Source: Adiantum capillus-veneris (Eukaryota; Streptophyta; Polypodiopsida; Polypodiales; Pteridaceae). From it: a DNA stretch of 64,000 nucleotides. Shown here one piece after another: positions 47,401-58,600 of this stretch; the first letter of the stretch is position 1; every line of letters starts with the position of its first letter. The translations under genes were made by a program, and so were the position numbers. The stretch spans positions 77,238,291-77,302,290 of the forward strand of contig CM043948.1 of NCBI GenBank assembly GCA_014529385.2, written 5' to 3'. The notes beneath the pieces were generated by a model, which made no database searches, was not told where the DNA came from, and saw nothing but the letters and a program-made list of their open reading frames with translations.

Positions 47401-49909
47401 AAGGTAAAGATTCACATTCCGAGGAATATCTGCTAGGTCTTCCTCCTCCATTCGCTTCGCATCCAATGCGAAGTAGGTCTTGAATTTAATCAAGAACCGT
47501 CACTTCGCTTTACCTTCTTTCTTTCTTTCTTTCTATGCCAATTTCTGTTCTGGAACGAGTATCTGCTCGTTTTCATCCAATTCGAGTTGTTCATCATTAG
47601 GTACATCGCCTTCAAAAGGCTTCAAGAGACTCACATGAAAAACATTTTGAATCCTCCAAGTATTCTGGCAGCTTCAGTCCAAAGTAGATATCATTCATCT
47701 TTTCGGAAAATCTGGAAAGGTCCACACTATTTCACGTTAAGCTTTCAAAGAAGCCGCTCCTTTCCCTTTTTTTTTTCTTTCTCGGGCGTGCCTTCCTATA
47801 ATATAAGAGCACCCAATCCTTCTCCTTCAATTTCAAATCGCGTCAATGGCGATCTGCTGCCTTTTTCTGTCTTTCTTGAAATTTCTGCAAAGCCTTCCGG
47901 ACCAAGTCCCTCGTGAACTGGTCGGCTTCAAAGAAAAATCTTATCTTTTGCGCTAAGGAAGGGTAGAACCTTTGTAGCAAACTCAAAAATCTCAAATGGC
48001 ATCTTCCCCATCAAAGAGTCAAACGTGTTTCACTGAATTAGCAATCTCTGATTGCCCGTCAGTCTGCCGGTGGAATGATGACGAGAACTGCAACCACGTG
48101 CCTATGTTCTCCCCAAATAGCCGTCCGAAAACAAACTCGTGAACCTAGGGTTCCTGTCTGAGACAATCGTCTCAGACATGCCATGTAATCTAAAGACTTG
48201 GGCAATAAACAATCGTGCCCACGTTGTGTTCTCAGGAGATGAAATCCATTGCAATACTTTCTCAGGGCGGGTGGGTATGGGTAAAAAGGCTGTAACTATC
48301 CCTTTGCTTTATGCCTGTCAAACTTGACCTTCTGGCATACCAAGCAACTGCGCACAAACTCGTCCACATTCTTCTTGAGTCTCGGCCAAAAGACATATCT
48401 CTCTACCCCTTTCAAGGTGGTAGCAATGCGGCGGTGACCCGTTAAAGGCGGACAGTGGCATTCGGTTAGAACCTTTTCCCTCAACGGTTGTGTAACGCAC
48501 AACATGGTTTTCCTCATCTAGTAGCCATCCCGAATGGAATAGTCCGCTACTATCTCCCCTTTCTATATTCAATTGAATATATCTGCAAAATCTGTTCTAT
48601 GGCGTACTGACCGACCATATCCTCGAAGTTCCTATGATGTATCGTGGAAATAGCCAGAACCAACGGCTTCTGGGACAGTATTTGCCACCAATTTTTTCTG
48701 CCCCTGCACATGGACAATCCGGAAGTAAACTGTGACAAGATGTTTGCCCACCGCATCTGCTTTTTTGATAGCTGCTTCTATGACAAGACGTAGCATAAAC
48801 TCCCATCATTTGTGAAAAACCGTAAAATCGGCTCCGAGTAGGTAATGTTGCCATTGAATAATAGCATGGATAGCTGCCAAAAGCTCTTTCTCACAAATGT
48901 GTGCTGTCAATTCCGGCCTTGAGAACAATCGGCTCTCGTAAGCAATGACATAGGCCTTCTTGCATTAAGACCGCATCCAGACTACGACCACAAGTATCAC
49001 AATATACTTCAAACGACTTCTGCAAATCCGGCGAAGTCAAAACTGGTCCCGTAGTCAATTTCTCTTTGAAAGTTTGAAAGGTAGTCACCTCTGTGGGTCC
49101 CCACGAGAAAGGGACTCCTTTCTATGTCAAGATATGCAAAGGCGAAGCAACCTTTGCAAAATTTCGAATGAACCGCCTATAGTACGAACACAGTCCCAAG
49201 AAGCTTCCAACTTCCTGGACATTCTTCAAATCGGGCCAATCATGGATAGTCTCTATCTTGGCCAGATCCATTTGCACTCTTGCTGAGACAGTGTGCCTAA
49301 AAGTGTATCTCTGGTAGGAAAAAATTCGCTTTTCTTTGCATTTATCACTAACTTGTGATCTTGTAATGCCTGAAAGACATGAAGCAGATGATCTCTATGT
49401 TTTGCCTCATTCTTGGAGAAAACAAAGATAGCGTCAAAGAAAGTTCCAACAAATAGCCTATACTCTCGAAAAATCCTGTCCATTCTGATGATATCCACTC
49501 TTCAAATCAATCCTGCTAAAACACGAGGATCCCTGTAATCTGTTGAGTATATCATCGATCCTAGGAATCGGAAATCTGTTCTTGATGGTGATTTTGTTGA
49601 GAGCTCTTAATCGATGCACATTCTCCAAGATCCGTCTTTTTTTTTTTTCAAAACCAACACCACTGGAGAGCAATACGGTAGAGTACTAGGCTGGACAAGA
49701 CCCTTTTCCAAGAGGTCTTGCACTTGGTTCATAATCTCTTCGTTCTGGGCTCGGCTCACATGGTAAGGTGGCCGATTCGGTGGCGTGCTTCCAGGTATCA
49801 GATCAATGGTATGATCCTCAGGCCCTCTGAAAAGCAATCGACATGAGTGTGGAGAAAAATCTTGGCATTCTTTGTTCAGGTCAAAACATATTTGACCTTC
49901 AATCATCAT
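47400..49909 (-). pseudogene. Inner gypsy pol (RT, RNase H, integrase, chromodomain)
   Basis: Minus-strand frames in order: reverse transcriptase start ([29 protein letters not shown], 49,840-49,750; [21 protein letters not shown]); the catalytic loop as FFDAIFVFS (49,440-49,405), where the second Asp is Ala; RNase H (LTTGPVLTSPDLQKSFEVYCD, 49,060-48,980); the integrase zinc finger (HCPPLTGH...CLVCQ, 48,460-48,330); and QTDGQSEIAN with the catalytic Glu kept (about 48,070-48,030). A chromodomain-like end is near 47,430-47,500. Many frameshifts. About 125 bp between SGYHQ and the catalytic loop are missing compared with the outer copy. Inactive. Confidence 0.85.
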
Positions 49910-50768
49910 TCAGTTCTCTCCCAAAAAATGAGTAAAGAAACTGAAGTCCATTAAGTACAATCTCTAAGCCCTTCATTTGTCAAAGTCGCATTCTCGGCCC
50001 GGTAGTCAACCACGGCGTTGTTGTTGTTGTGGTACCAAAGTTTGCCAATGCTCGGTGTAATGGCAACATCCCTCCGGGTGCCACTCGAACTACCTCCGCC
50101 TGTGGCCTCAGCCTGTCGGGCGTAATTCCAAATCAAGCCGCCAATACAAGCAATTGGCCTTGGCTCCCTCAAAAGAGCTTCCTGATCTTTCCCTTTGCCC
50201 TAAAAGCGACAAAGTTTGTACTTTCATTCCTTTGATTTGGTTCGGGTGCCATGTAATGTGGTACCAATTTTGCTTGTTATCTGCCTTTTCTGCCACGTCC
50301 CTCAGCTGCTATAGAACTTTCTGGCCTTGCTTCATCCTGTTGATTCGGTGCCTTGTTAGGGCACTTCGTGGAGATATGTCCAGTTTCCCCGCATCCAAAG
50401 CACTTCCCCTCCCTGATGAAGCGAGCTCGCTCCTGAGGAGTAAGCTTGGGTCGTGTATCTTTCTTTTCTGGGTTGCTCTTCCTCTTTCTACTTTCATTTG
50501 TCGAAGTCTGTTCGGCTCTTTGTGTCACGATCTCATCGGTGGGGTAGGTCAAACTGCCAGAGTGAATGGCAAAACTCTGTTTCGCATGACTCATCAACTC
50601 CTGAATAGACTCATCAACTCCTGAATAGAAGCTGACTTCTGTTCCAAGCAGTGATCTCGGATCTCTGTAGGTAGACCCATGGTAAACCGCTCAATCTGTT
50701 CCTTGAACGAGATCTTCTTAAATGAAGAGGCGGGTAGAAAAGAGCTCCAGAATCTCTCCCTTCTTAGT

Positions 50769-50776
50769 CATCCGAA
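50769..50776. repeat. 8-bp target duplication CATCCGAA, left
   Basis: The same octamer is at 51,394-51,401. The outer element has it only once at the homologous place (62,701-62,708). Confidence 0.92.
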
Positions 50777-51393
50777 CATAGTTGCCACGGAGTTTCGAAA
50801 CGTTTCATTTGAAACGAGTTTCAGAAGTTTCGAAACGGTTTCGTCCGAGAAAGAAATGCCAAAACACAAGTTTCATGCAAACTAAAGAAATGTAAGTAAG
50901 TTTAAGTGGTATAAGTTGAGATCTATGTTTTAAGCATTACCTTACAATTAAACATGAAAAAGAGGGAGAATAGGACTAACTTTCATCATTAGAAGCAAGA
51001 CAGAAGCTACATTCATGACATTGAGGATTTCATGACCAAAACAAAGAACAAGAGGCTTTAAGGTTTACATGTAACATGAGCTCTACGAGTAACAAATCAA
51101 ACAGGATCAATTGTCAAATTCTCCTCTTCCTTCCCCACCTCCTCCTCATCCTCATTTTTTGAATCCTCATCATCATTGGCTGAAGATTCATGAAAGGTCT
51201 CTTGCGCTGCAACATTAGTAGTAGCTGTCTTGGCTCTACTAGTAGTTGTCTGAGATCGTGTAATATGAGTAGGGGCTCAAAGCTCCTCATGCGAAAACTT
51301 ACGAGCCTTGATTTTACCTTTGAAACGTCCAAACTCATACAGAAACGTTTCGTACGTTTCATGAGTGAAGAAACGCGTTTCTTGGCAACTATG
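50777..51393 (-). mobile_element. 617-bp hAT-like non-autonomous transposon
   Basis: Terminal inverted repeats CATAGTTGCCA / TGGCAACTATG, an 8-bp target duplication and GAAACG/CGTTTC subterminal repeats at both ends fit the hAT superfamily. Minus-strand reading gives FGRFKGKIKARKFSHEEL and later NDDEDSKNEDEEEVGKEEE, an acidic tail like the C-terminal end of a hAT-type transposase. The element is therefore probably a deletion derivative of an autonomous copy rather than an unrelated MITE. It lies in gag of the inner gypsy and is absent from the outer copy. Confidence 0.87.
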
Positions 51394-52530
51394 CATCCGA
51401 AGATGGTTCCAAGCAGTTTGTATATCGCGTTCATACTCTCGAGTCAACCGAGAAGAAATAAAAAGCCTCTTGAATTTCAGCCATTTAATTGGCGCAGTCT
51501 TGCTTAATAGAAGCGTGGACCACCAAGTTCGAGCATTCCCCTTAAAGTAAGAGGCAGCTCTCCGAATCTTAGAGTGCTTTGAGTAACACCCTCCCGCGAA
51601 AGCGATGTCAAACTGCTGTACAAAAGACAAAGCCTTCGAAGCATCTCTGTAACCAAAAAAAGTGTCAAATTTAATTGACTGTCCACCTTCCTTAAACTCT
51701 CGGACTTTCTTGCTTTTGTCTTCCAAAAAGTCATACTGGTTGGCTTTATAAAAATTCTTCTTTTTTGCATAAAAGTTGCTGTCGTCAGAGTCTGAACTTT
51801 CTGTAGACGAGTCCTTTGTAGAACTGTCACTCAGGGGGCGAGATTTAGACTTCTTTGCCTTTTTCTTACCCTTTCCGGAGCGTTGCTTCTTGCTTCGCTT
51901 TTTGCCTTTTCGGTCTTCTTCGCTCGAGTCAGATGAGCTAGAAGAACTATTAGAAGAAGAAGAAGAAGAAGAAGAAGAAGAAGAATTGGGTACTTCTTCA
52001 AATCGAACACGCTTCTTCTGTTTCTTTGCTTTTTTTCAAATGTCGACTGACGACCCAAATAGCCCGGGAAGTCAGTGCCCTTCTTCTGCTTTTTGCCGTG
52101 CTTTTTAGCTTTGTTCTGCGCGTCAAAAAGCTGAGCAATTCGTGCATCAACCACCTCTTCTAATTCCTTCTTTGTATACTTCTTGTGAGCAGAAGGTTTC
52201 TTGAGAGCGGGTTTTGGGGGGTGGTTTTGTGGTCTTCTGCCACTGCGTATGCACCTCATTGAAAGAGGTCTCACTCATATATTTTGCAAATTTTGGGTCC
52301 TTCGCAAAAATTGAGCATCATCTTTGTTGCATCGCCGATCAATCGTTGACGCTCCATCTCTTGACGCTCCGCCGGAGTAGGCCGAGGCGGGCCATACTTC
52401 TCACGTGAATCTTCGTTGTGATCCCCTCCCGCATCTCCGGATTTAGAGGGAGTCGACTGATCCTTGTCTGAAGCCATAGGTGCCGTGGAAAAAATAGGGA
52501 TCGGATTTCCCGTAGAAGAGAAATCGGTTG

Positions 52531-52543
52531 TGCTCTGATACCA
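52531..52543 (-). promoter_or_regulatory. Primer-binding site of inner gypsy
   Basis: TGGTATCAGAGCA on the minus strand, one base inside the 5' LTR. It matches the initiator tRNA-Met-type site. Confidence 0.88.
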
Positions 52544-52544
52544 C

Positions 52545-53287
52545 TGTAACGGACTTGGACACTCCCAAGTCAAGAATCTACCGCGACAACACCAAATAAC
52601 CACTTCAAAACAGTTCACAGTTCACAATTGATTCAACACTGGCCCGGCAGAGTTCCGTGCCTAGAGATATTGGCCCCAAAGACTGGCGCCCCTTTCGGTA
52701 TTTCTTTTTGTATTAATCTGAGTTCAAAGTACAAGAGTGCGGATAGGCGCCACTTAGACTCTGCGTCCAGATGCTCTGAGTTGTGAGAGGCCTGCTCACA
52801 TATTTAAAGTTACAAGGGATGCCAAAAGCAGAGCCCCAAAAGCTGAAAATCAAAAGCCCATAAATAAAGCAAAGGCTCTTTCTCTCTCTTGCTTATAAAA
52901 TAAAGCAAGTTCCAAAAAGCTGTCCAATCAAAAGCTTTTAAAATAAAGCAGAAGCTTTTTCTCTCTCATTCTTCTATGCTTTTATAAAATAAAAGCAAAA
53001 GCTTCTCTCTCTCTCATCTCTTGCGTTGAGTAAAAGCAAAAGCCAAAATCTGCCCAGCTTTCCGTAAATCACGCTGGTGTCCGTAGAGCAGGCCACGTGA
53101 CAGCCCGCCGTGTCAGCAAATCAGGGTTAGGGTTAGGGTTAGGGTTTTAGGCAGAATTAAGGTTTTTGATTTTAGGGTTAGGGTTTCAATAAAATTAGGA
53201 TTTCGGACAAAATTAGGATTTTTGATTTTAGGGTTAGGGTTTCAGCAGAATTAGGGTTTCGGGCAGCCACGTCATCGCTTTGTGACA
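52545..53287 (-). repeat. 5' LTR of inner gypsy, 743 bp
   Basis: Matches 46,038-46,787 at about 95% by eye. It has four intact telo-boxes, others mutated, plus a short GGGTTA hexamer run (about 53,123-53,142) absent from the 3' LTR. No purine tract follows it at 53,288, as expected of a 5' LTR whose outer neighbour is the target site. Confidence 0.93.
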
Positions 53288-53292
53288 TCAAT

Positions 53293-53699
53293 GTAGCTAG
53301 CAATCGCATCTAGATCCAATCGGGACCTTATCTATGTTCGATTGACTAACCACTATTGCAACCATGTCTATTCGAGATCAATCAGACCAAAATGCTGCAG
53401 TCATTTCATGTATCAGTTCCTGCACTTAAAAGAAGTCAAGAACAAATCAGTATCATAATCAGGAATTCCATTTCATAAAGTCATACAACAGAATACTGTC
53501 AGCTTTCAGTATCCCTGAAGCTCGAAGAGACATCGGTGACTCTAGTATCTAAATCAAGGCATCTGTTGACAAAGGAGCGGAGTGACTCCCCTCTTGTGCA
53601 TCCCACTGCACCAGATCTCCGGCCAAGCTGAATTTTGGGTTCATTTGGAGTAGACTATGCTAAACCAAAAGCCTCGAGGTAAAGTTTCACAATTTGAGG
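53293..53699 (-). other. 3' untranslated region of outer gypsy, continued
   Basis: Matches 47,012-47,400 of the inner copy. It directly continues the sequence broken at 46,037. Confidence 0.8.
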
Positions 53700-55020
53700 A
53701 GTATCTACTAGGTCCTCCTCCTCCATCCACTACGCATCCAATGTAGGATAGTTGTTGAACTTAACCAAGAACCGCCTTCGGACTTTACCTTTATTCTTCG
53801 TATCCTTATGTGCCAAAATCTGTTCAGGAACAAGGATCTCCTCGTTTTCTTCCACTTTGGGTTGCTCATCAGGCTTCCCATCATAAAGCACATCACCTTT
53901 AAAAGGTTTCAAGAGACTCACATGAAATGGATTGTGAATCCTCCAAGTATCAGGCAGTTTCAGTCGGAAGGAGACATTATTTATCTTTTCAGATATCTGG
54001 AAAGGTCCGTAGTATCACATACTAAGCTTTATAAAAAGCCTCTCCTTTCCCTTTTCCTTTCTCAGGCTTGCCTTCTCAAAACGTAAGAGCACCCAATCAT
54101 CCTCCTTCAATTTCAAGTCGCGACGATGGTGATCCGCTGCCTTTTTCTGTCGTTCTCGAGATTTCTGCAAAGTCTCGCGAACCTTGGCAAAAGACGTATC
54201 TAAGTCTCGCGTATATTCATCCGCTTCAAAAATCTTATCTTTCGTGCTTAGGAAGGGTGGAACCTTCGTAGCACCTTCAACAATCTTAAATGGCGCCTTC
54301 CCCGTCGAAGAGTGTATTGTGTTATTGTAGGCAAATTCCACCAAAAGTAAGTACTTTTCCCATTGAGTCTTCTGATCTGAGATATAAGACTTCAATAAAT
54401 CTAGAACCACTAAATTGGCAATCTTAGATTGCCCATTAGTCTGCGGGTGGAACGATGACGAGAACTGCAACCGCGTGCCAATGTTCTCCCAAATTGCCTT
54501 CCAAAACAAACTCGTAAATCTGGGGTCCCTGTCGGAGACAATCGTCTCAAGCATGCCATGTAATCTGAAGATCTGGGCCACAAACAGTCTCGCTAAGTGA
54601 TCCGGCATGACTGTCTTCTTCACTGAAATGAAATGAGCCTGTTTGCTAAATTTGTCAATAACAGTCCAGGTACCATCGTGATCACTCTGTGTTCTCGGGA
54701 GATCAAAAATGAAATCCATTGCAGTACTTTCCCAGGGGCGTGTGGGTATGGGCAAATGCTGTAACAATTCCTGTATGCCTGTCAAACTTGATCTTCTGGC
54801 ATACTAAGCAACTACGCACAAACTCTTTCACAACCTTTTTGAGTCTCGACCAAAAGAAGTCTCTCTCTACCCCTTTGATGGTGGTAGCAATGCCGCGGTG
54901 ACCCGTAAAAGGTGGACAATGGCATTCAGTCATAACCTTTTCCCTCAACGGCTGTGTAACGCACATCATGGTTTTTCTCATCAAGTAGCCATCCCAAATG
55001 GAATATCCCGCTACTGTCTC
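53700..55020 (-). pseudogene. Outer gypsy integrase and chromodomain
   Basis: After the copia site the minus strand reads AGYSIWDGYLMRKTM, then the integrase zinc finger HCPPFTGHRGIATT...CLVCQ (54,930-54,800). The catalytic core follows (54,785-54,015 frame): STAMDFIFDLPRT (first Asp), TIVSDRDPRFTS (second Asp) and HPQTNGQSKIAN, where Lys (codon 54,423-54,425) stands in place of the catalytic Glu. The inner copy keeps Glu. The C-terminal part reads KEDDWVLLR, and then, after a frame change, [33 protein letters not shown], a chromodomain (about 53,700-53,860). The chromodomain assigns the family to chromoviruses. The Glu-to-Lys change predicts loss of strand transfer. Confidence 0.87.
55016..55020. 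repeat. Target site duplication GTCTC, left of copia
   Basis: Identical GTCTC follows the right LTR at 60,205-60,209. Joining there restores the outer frame ...IWDGET-VAGYSIWDG. Confidence 0.95.
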
Positions 55021-55299
55021 TGTAGACATGTAGTAGTGTTAGTGTGTATACGCGCTTCACCAGGGGTACTTTTCTCCCACTGGGTTTTTCCCCCTGGACA
55101 TCCGGTGTGAAAGGACACCTTATCTCTTAGGGTTTCATATAAGCTTTGTAGCTCTGAGTTTGTATATACACTATTATTCCAATACAGAGAGTCAGACTAC
55201 AGAGATCTCGTACACAAGCTCTGTGTCTTCTCCTTCTCCATCTTCTTCCTACTCTGAGTTGCTGTCTTCCTTCTGTTTCCTATTTCATCATCTTCAACA
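55021..55299 (+). repeat. 5' LTR of copia, 279 bp
   Basis: Starts TGTAGACATG and ends CTTCAACA. A TATA-like TGTATATACA lies at 55,161-55,170, giving an expected transcript start in the last 100 bp. Confidence 0.97.
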
Positions 55300-55301
55300 A
55301 T

Positions 55302-55313
55302 TGGTATCAGAGC
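55302..55313 (+). promoter_or_regulatory. Primer-binding site of copia
   Basis: TGGTATCAGAGC, two bases after the LTR, the initiator tRNA-Met-type site. Confidence 0.95.
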
Positions 55314-55696
55314 GAGGTGATTTCCAGAGCCTCTACTTGCGTTTTCGCGTCCGCGCGCGCAATCGCAGTTTTCAGGCAGTTTTCGGAAAATTTGCTCGTG
55401 GGAGCATCCTCGACGTTCCGGGAGTATTCTGATCAGGTGACCTGGGGTTTTACCCCCCTTTCGAAGCCGTTCGAGCCCTCAGAATTTTGTTCTGAGCAGC
55501 GTAGCAGAAGTTACTTTTTGGAGGCGTTTAGATCAAGAGGGTGTGCTTTTTGACAGATTTTCTTCAGGTAAACAGTTCTTTTGGGAAGCAGCTTGTCTTA
55601 GCTTTGTGCTGAGATTTTGTGTAGAGTTTTGCTTGGATTGGAGAGGAGATTTGTGAATCTCTGAGGTTCTTTTGCTCTCTTGTGTGCATCTACAGT
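55314..55696 (+). other. Copia leader (383 nt)
   Basis: Untranslated leader between the primer site and the gag start. An AGGTAAAC (55,567) and a CTACAG (55,690-55,695) could be splice sites, but nothing else supports an intron. No coding. Confidence 0.6.
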
Positions 55697-58600
55697 ATGG
55701 CTCAATCTACGGAGAAAGAGATTTTTGGTGCGTTTACATCCGAAGACAAATTGGATGGTACCAACTATTCTCTTTGGTCTTTTATGGCCAAAAATGTTTT
55801 GGTTGGTAAAGGATTGTGGGATTATGTATCTGGAGATGAAGTTCGTCCAGGTAGCATTGCACCTGCCACGCCTGGTCGTGGTGCAGCTGTTGGTGCAGGA
55901 CCCTCACAAGTCACTCCAGAGCAAAAGAGATGGGATACTAAAGATGGACAGGCTATGGCTGTGATTGCCTTAACCATAAAGAGAACAATCACACCACATA
56001 TCAGATCTTGCAGAACTTCTGAGGATGCTTGGAACACTCTGCAAGCTATGTTTGGAGGAAGAAACGCTGCTAGAATAGAGTTTTTGAAGAAACAACTTGA
56101 CAAAATACAGATGGACGAAGGTGACGATATTGTCGAGCATCTTACAAAAATCAGGGATCTTAAAGAGCAATTGCTTAGCATTGATGAAGTGATTCCAGAG
56201 AAGGACTTGGTTTCCAAAACACTCAATTCACTACCACCATCTTATTTGACTTTTCAGACTTCTTTGACTCTGTCTTTGCGAGCTAATCCTGACCCTCTTC
56301 ATTTTGAAGAGTTAGTGGCTTTGCTATTGCAGGAGGATCAATCACGTAAGAACAAGTCTTTACAGGTGGATGGTATGGATCATGCTCTTGTTGTACAGAA
56401 CAAAAACAAGGGTAAAGAGAGTGCTCATTACTCCAAGTCTAGTGCAGGACAATCTTCAGAGAAGTCTAAAGGTGATTCCGACAAGTCCAAGAAGAAAGGT
56501 AAATGTCACTACTGCAAGAAACCTGGTCACTACATTAGTGAGTGTAAAAAGCGAATTGCTAAAGAAAAGAAGAAAGAGTCAAGTTTGGTTGTTTCAGCTT
56601 CTGGTGATTCTTCTACAGCTAAAGAAGAGTCTGCAAACTTTGTGCAGGATTCTTATGCTTTTGTAGTATGTTCAGATTTTTCTGCTTACAGTGTTGACAA
56701 GACACAAATGATTTGGTACTTTGATAGTGGTGCATCCAGGCATATTACTTCAAGGAAGGATTTGTTTTGTTCATTGGATGCAGCTCCAGCAGGAAAGAAG
56801 GTGACATGTGCAAATAATGCTTCTTATCCAATCAAAGGCGTTGGTAAGATTTTGATTACCATTTCAGATGGTTCAGATTTATGCTTGCCAGATGTCTTAT
56901 ATGTTCCAGGGATCAAGAAGAATTTGTTGTCTGTATCCTCTCTTGCAAAAAATGGTCTTCGGGTCATTTTTGAGGATGACAGATGTATTGTACGAGATCG
57001 AGAGAATGGTTATTCTCTTATCACTACAGGTACGCTGGAAAATGGACTAACTGTGCTAGATCATTATGAAAAGCAGATTCAGGTATGTATTGCAGAAACA
57101 AAGACTGAGGCCATGCAGGATGCTGAGTTGTGGCATGCTAGATTTGGGCATGTTGGTTATGGCACTTTGATGACTTTACAACGTCATAATATGGTGCATG
57201 ATTTGTCTTTATTGGAGATGCCACCAAGACATGTATGTGAAGGTTGCGTTCTTGGAAAGATGCACAGATTTGCATTTTCGCAGGATGGTTTAGTTAGAGC
57301 GACACGAAAGTTGCAGCTTGTACACAGTGATGTATGTGGTCCTATGAGGACGCCATCTATAGGAAACAGCCTTTATTTTGTGACCTTCATTGATGACTTT
57401 TCCAGGTTTTGTTGGGTGTATCCACTCAAAGCAAAGTTAGATGTGTTTGCAGTTTTTCAACATTATGTCGCCATGGTTGAAAATGAAACAGGTTGCAAAG
57501 TACAGACTCTTCGTACCGATCGAGGAGGTGAATACATGTCAGGTGCATTTAAGGATTTTTTGGGAAAGAAAGGCATTAAACACCAATGCACTATGCCATA
57601 CACACCACAACAAAATGGTGTTGCAGAAAGGAAGAACAGGTCTTTAATGGAGACGGCTAGATGTATGCTCAAGGCTAAGAGTTTGCCTCATAAGCTATGG
57701 ATGGAGGCAGTTGCTTGTGCAGCACATGTTTTGAACAGGTGTCCTACTCGTGCCTTGAAGACCATTACTGCATATGAAGCTTGGTATGACAGAAAACCTT
57801 CAGTCAGTTATCTTCGTGTTTTTGGTTGTCTTGCTTATGCTCACATCCCTCAGCAGTTACGTGGGAAGCTTGATGATAAGGCAATCAAATGTATATTTGT
57901 GGGGTACAGTAGTGGAAGTAAAGGTTATAGACTTTACAATCCTGCTACAAACAAGATTTTTGAAAGTCGTGATGTAATTTTTGCAGAAACTACTGCTCAA
58001 CCTATGGTTGCCTTTGATGTACCTCATATGCAGACACATGATGTATTTGAAGGTTTGCTTCCTTCTTTTGTGGAGAATCATGAATCACAACAGGTTGATA
58101 ATCTTGATCAATCTTTTGATCAGCATGTGACACCTCATGATGTAGAGGAAATTGTGCGTGAAGAGCAAGAAGTTCTCAGGGAAGAAAGAACCTTGCCTAA
58201 ATGGGTTCAGAAAACTTTGCAGGATAGCAAGTTGGATGCACCGTTGCCACGAAAAACATGTGCTGGTACTACTTTTGGCAGAGAGCAAGTAGATTTGGCT
58301 TGCTTTAGCACTCTTTGTGATGCAGATGAGCCTGATTCATTTGATCAAGCTTTAGAGTGTGTTCAGTGGAAAGATGCTATGCAGCAAGAAATTGATTCTA
58401 TTCATAAGAATCATACATGGGATCTAGTGGACTTGCCTACAGGTAAAAAGCCTATTGGTACAAAGTGGGTTTTTAAGGTAAAAAGGAAACAAGATGGTAC
58501 TGTTGACAGGTACAAAGCAAGGCTTGTGGCAAAAGGCTATGCGCAACAGAAAGGCATAGATTATGATGAAACCTTTGCTCCTACTTCTCGTGCGTCCACA

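Larger units (their letters stand above)
50277..52477 (-). pseudogene. Inner gypsy gag, split by hAT element
   Basis: Start ATG at 52,477 (MASDKDQSTPSKSGD), shared with the outer copy at 63,935. A Lys-rich stretch and a poly-Ser stretch encoded by (TTC)n/(TCT)n at 51,949-51,984 follow. Next comes the gag core (DTFFGYRDASKALSFVQQFDIAFAG..., 51,670-51,400). The hAT-like insertion at 50,777-51,393 interrupts it. The zinc knuckle CFGCGETGHISTKC (50,361-50,402) follows. Gag packages the RNA, and the knuckle binds it. The protease after it is no longer readable (49,950-50,250). Several frameshifts. Confidence 0.82.
46038..53287 (-). mobile_element. Inner Ty3/gypsy chromovirus inserted in its sibling
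   Basis: A complete 7,250-bp element with LTRs of 750 and 743 bp (about 95% alike by eye), a primer-binding site at 52,531-52,543, a purine tract at 46,788-46,804 and an imperfect 5-bp target duplication. Gag, protease region, reverse transcriptase, RNase H, integrase and chromodomain-like end can be traced in order on the minus strand. All carry frameshifts, and a reverse transcriptase segment of about 125 bp is deleted. Gag is interrupted by a hAT-like insertion. The outer element has the same gene order, so this is a same-family self-insertion. Confidence 0.92.

Noticed and set aside
51776-52108. Glu/Ser-rich plus-strand frames over gypsy gag (also 63,082-63,624)
   Set aside because: Antisense reading of the (TTC)n Ser-coding tract of gag. 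The minus-strand frame carries the conserved gag text.
55567-55695. Intron in the copia leader
   Set aside because: Only the minimal GT and AG signals are present. Copia leaders are usually unspliced, and no branch-point or coding evidence supports splicing.
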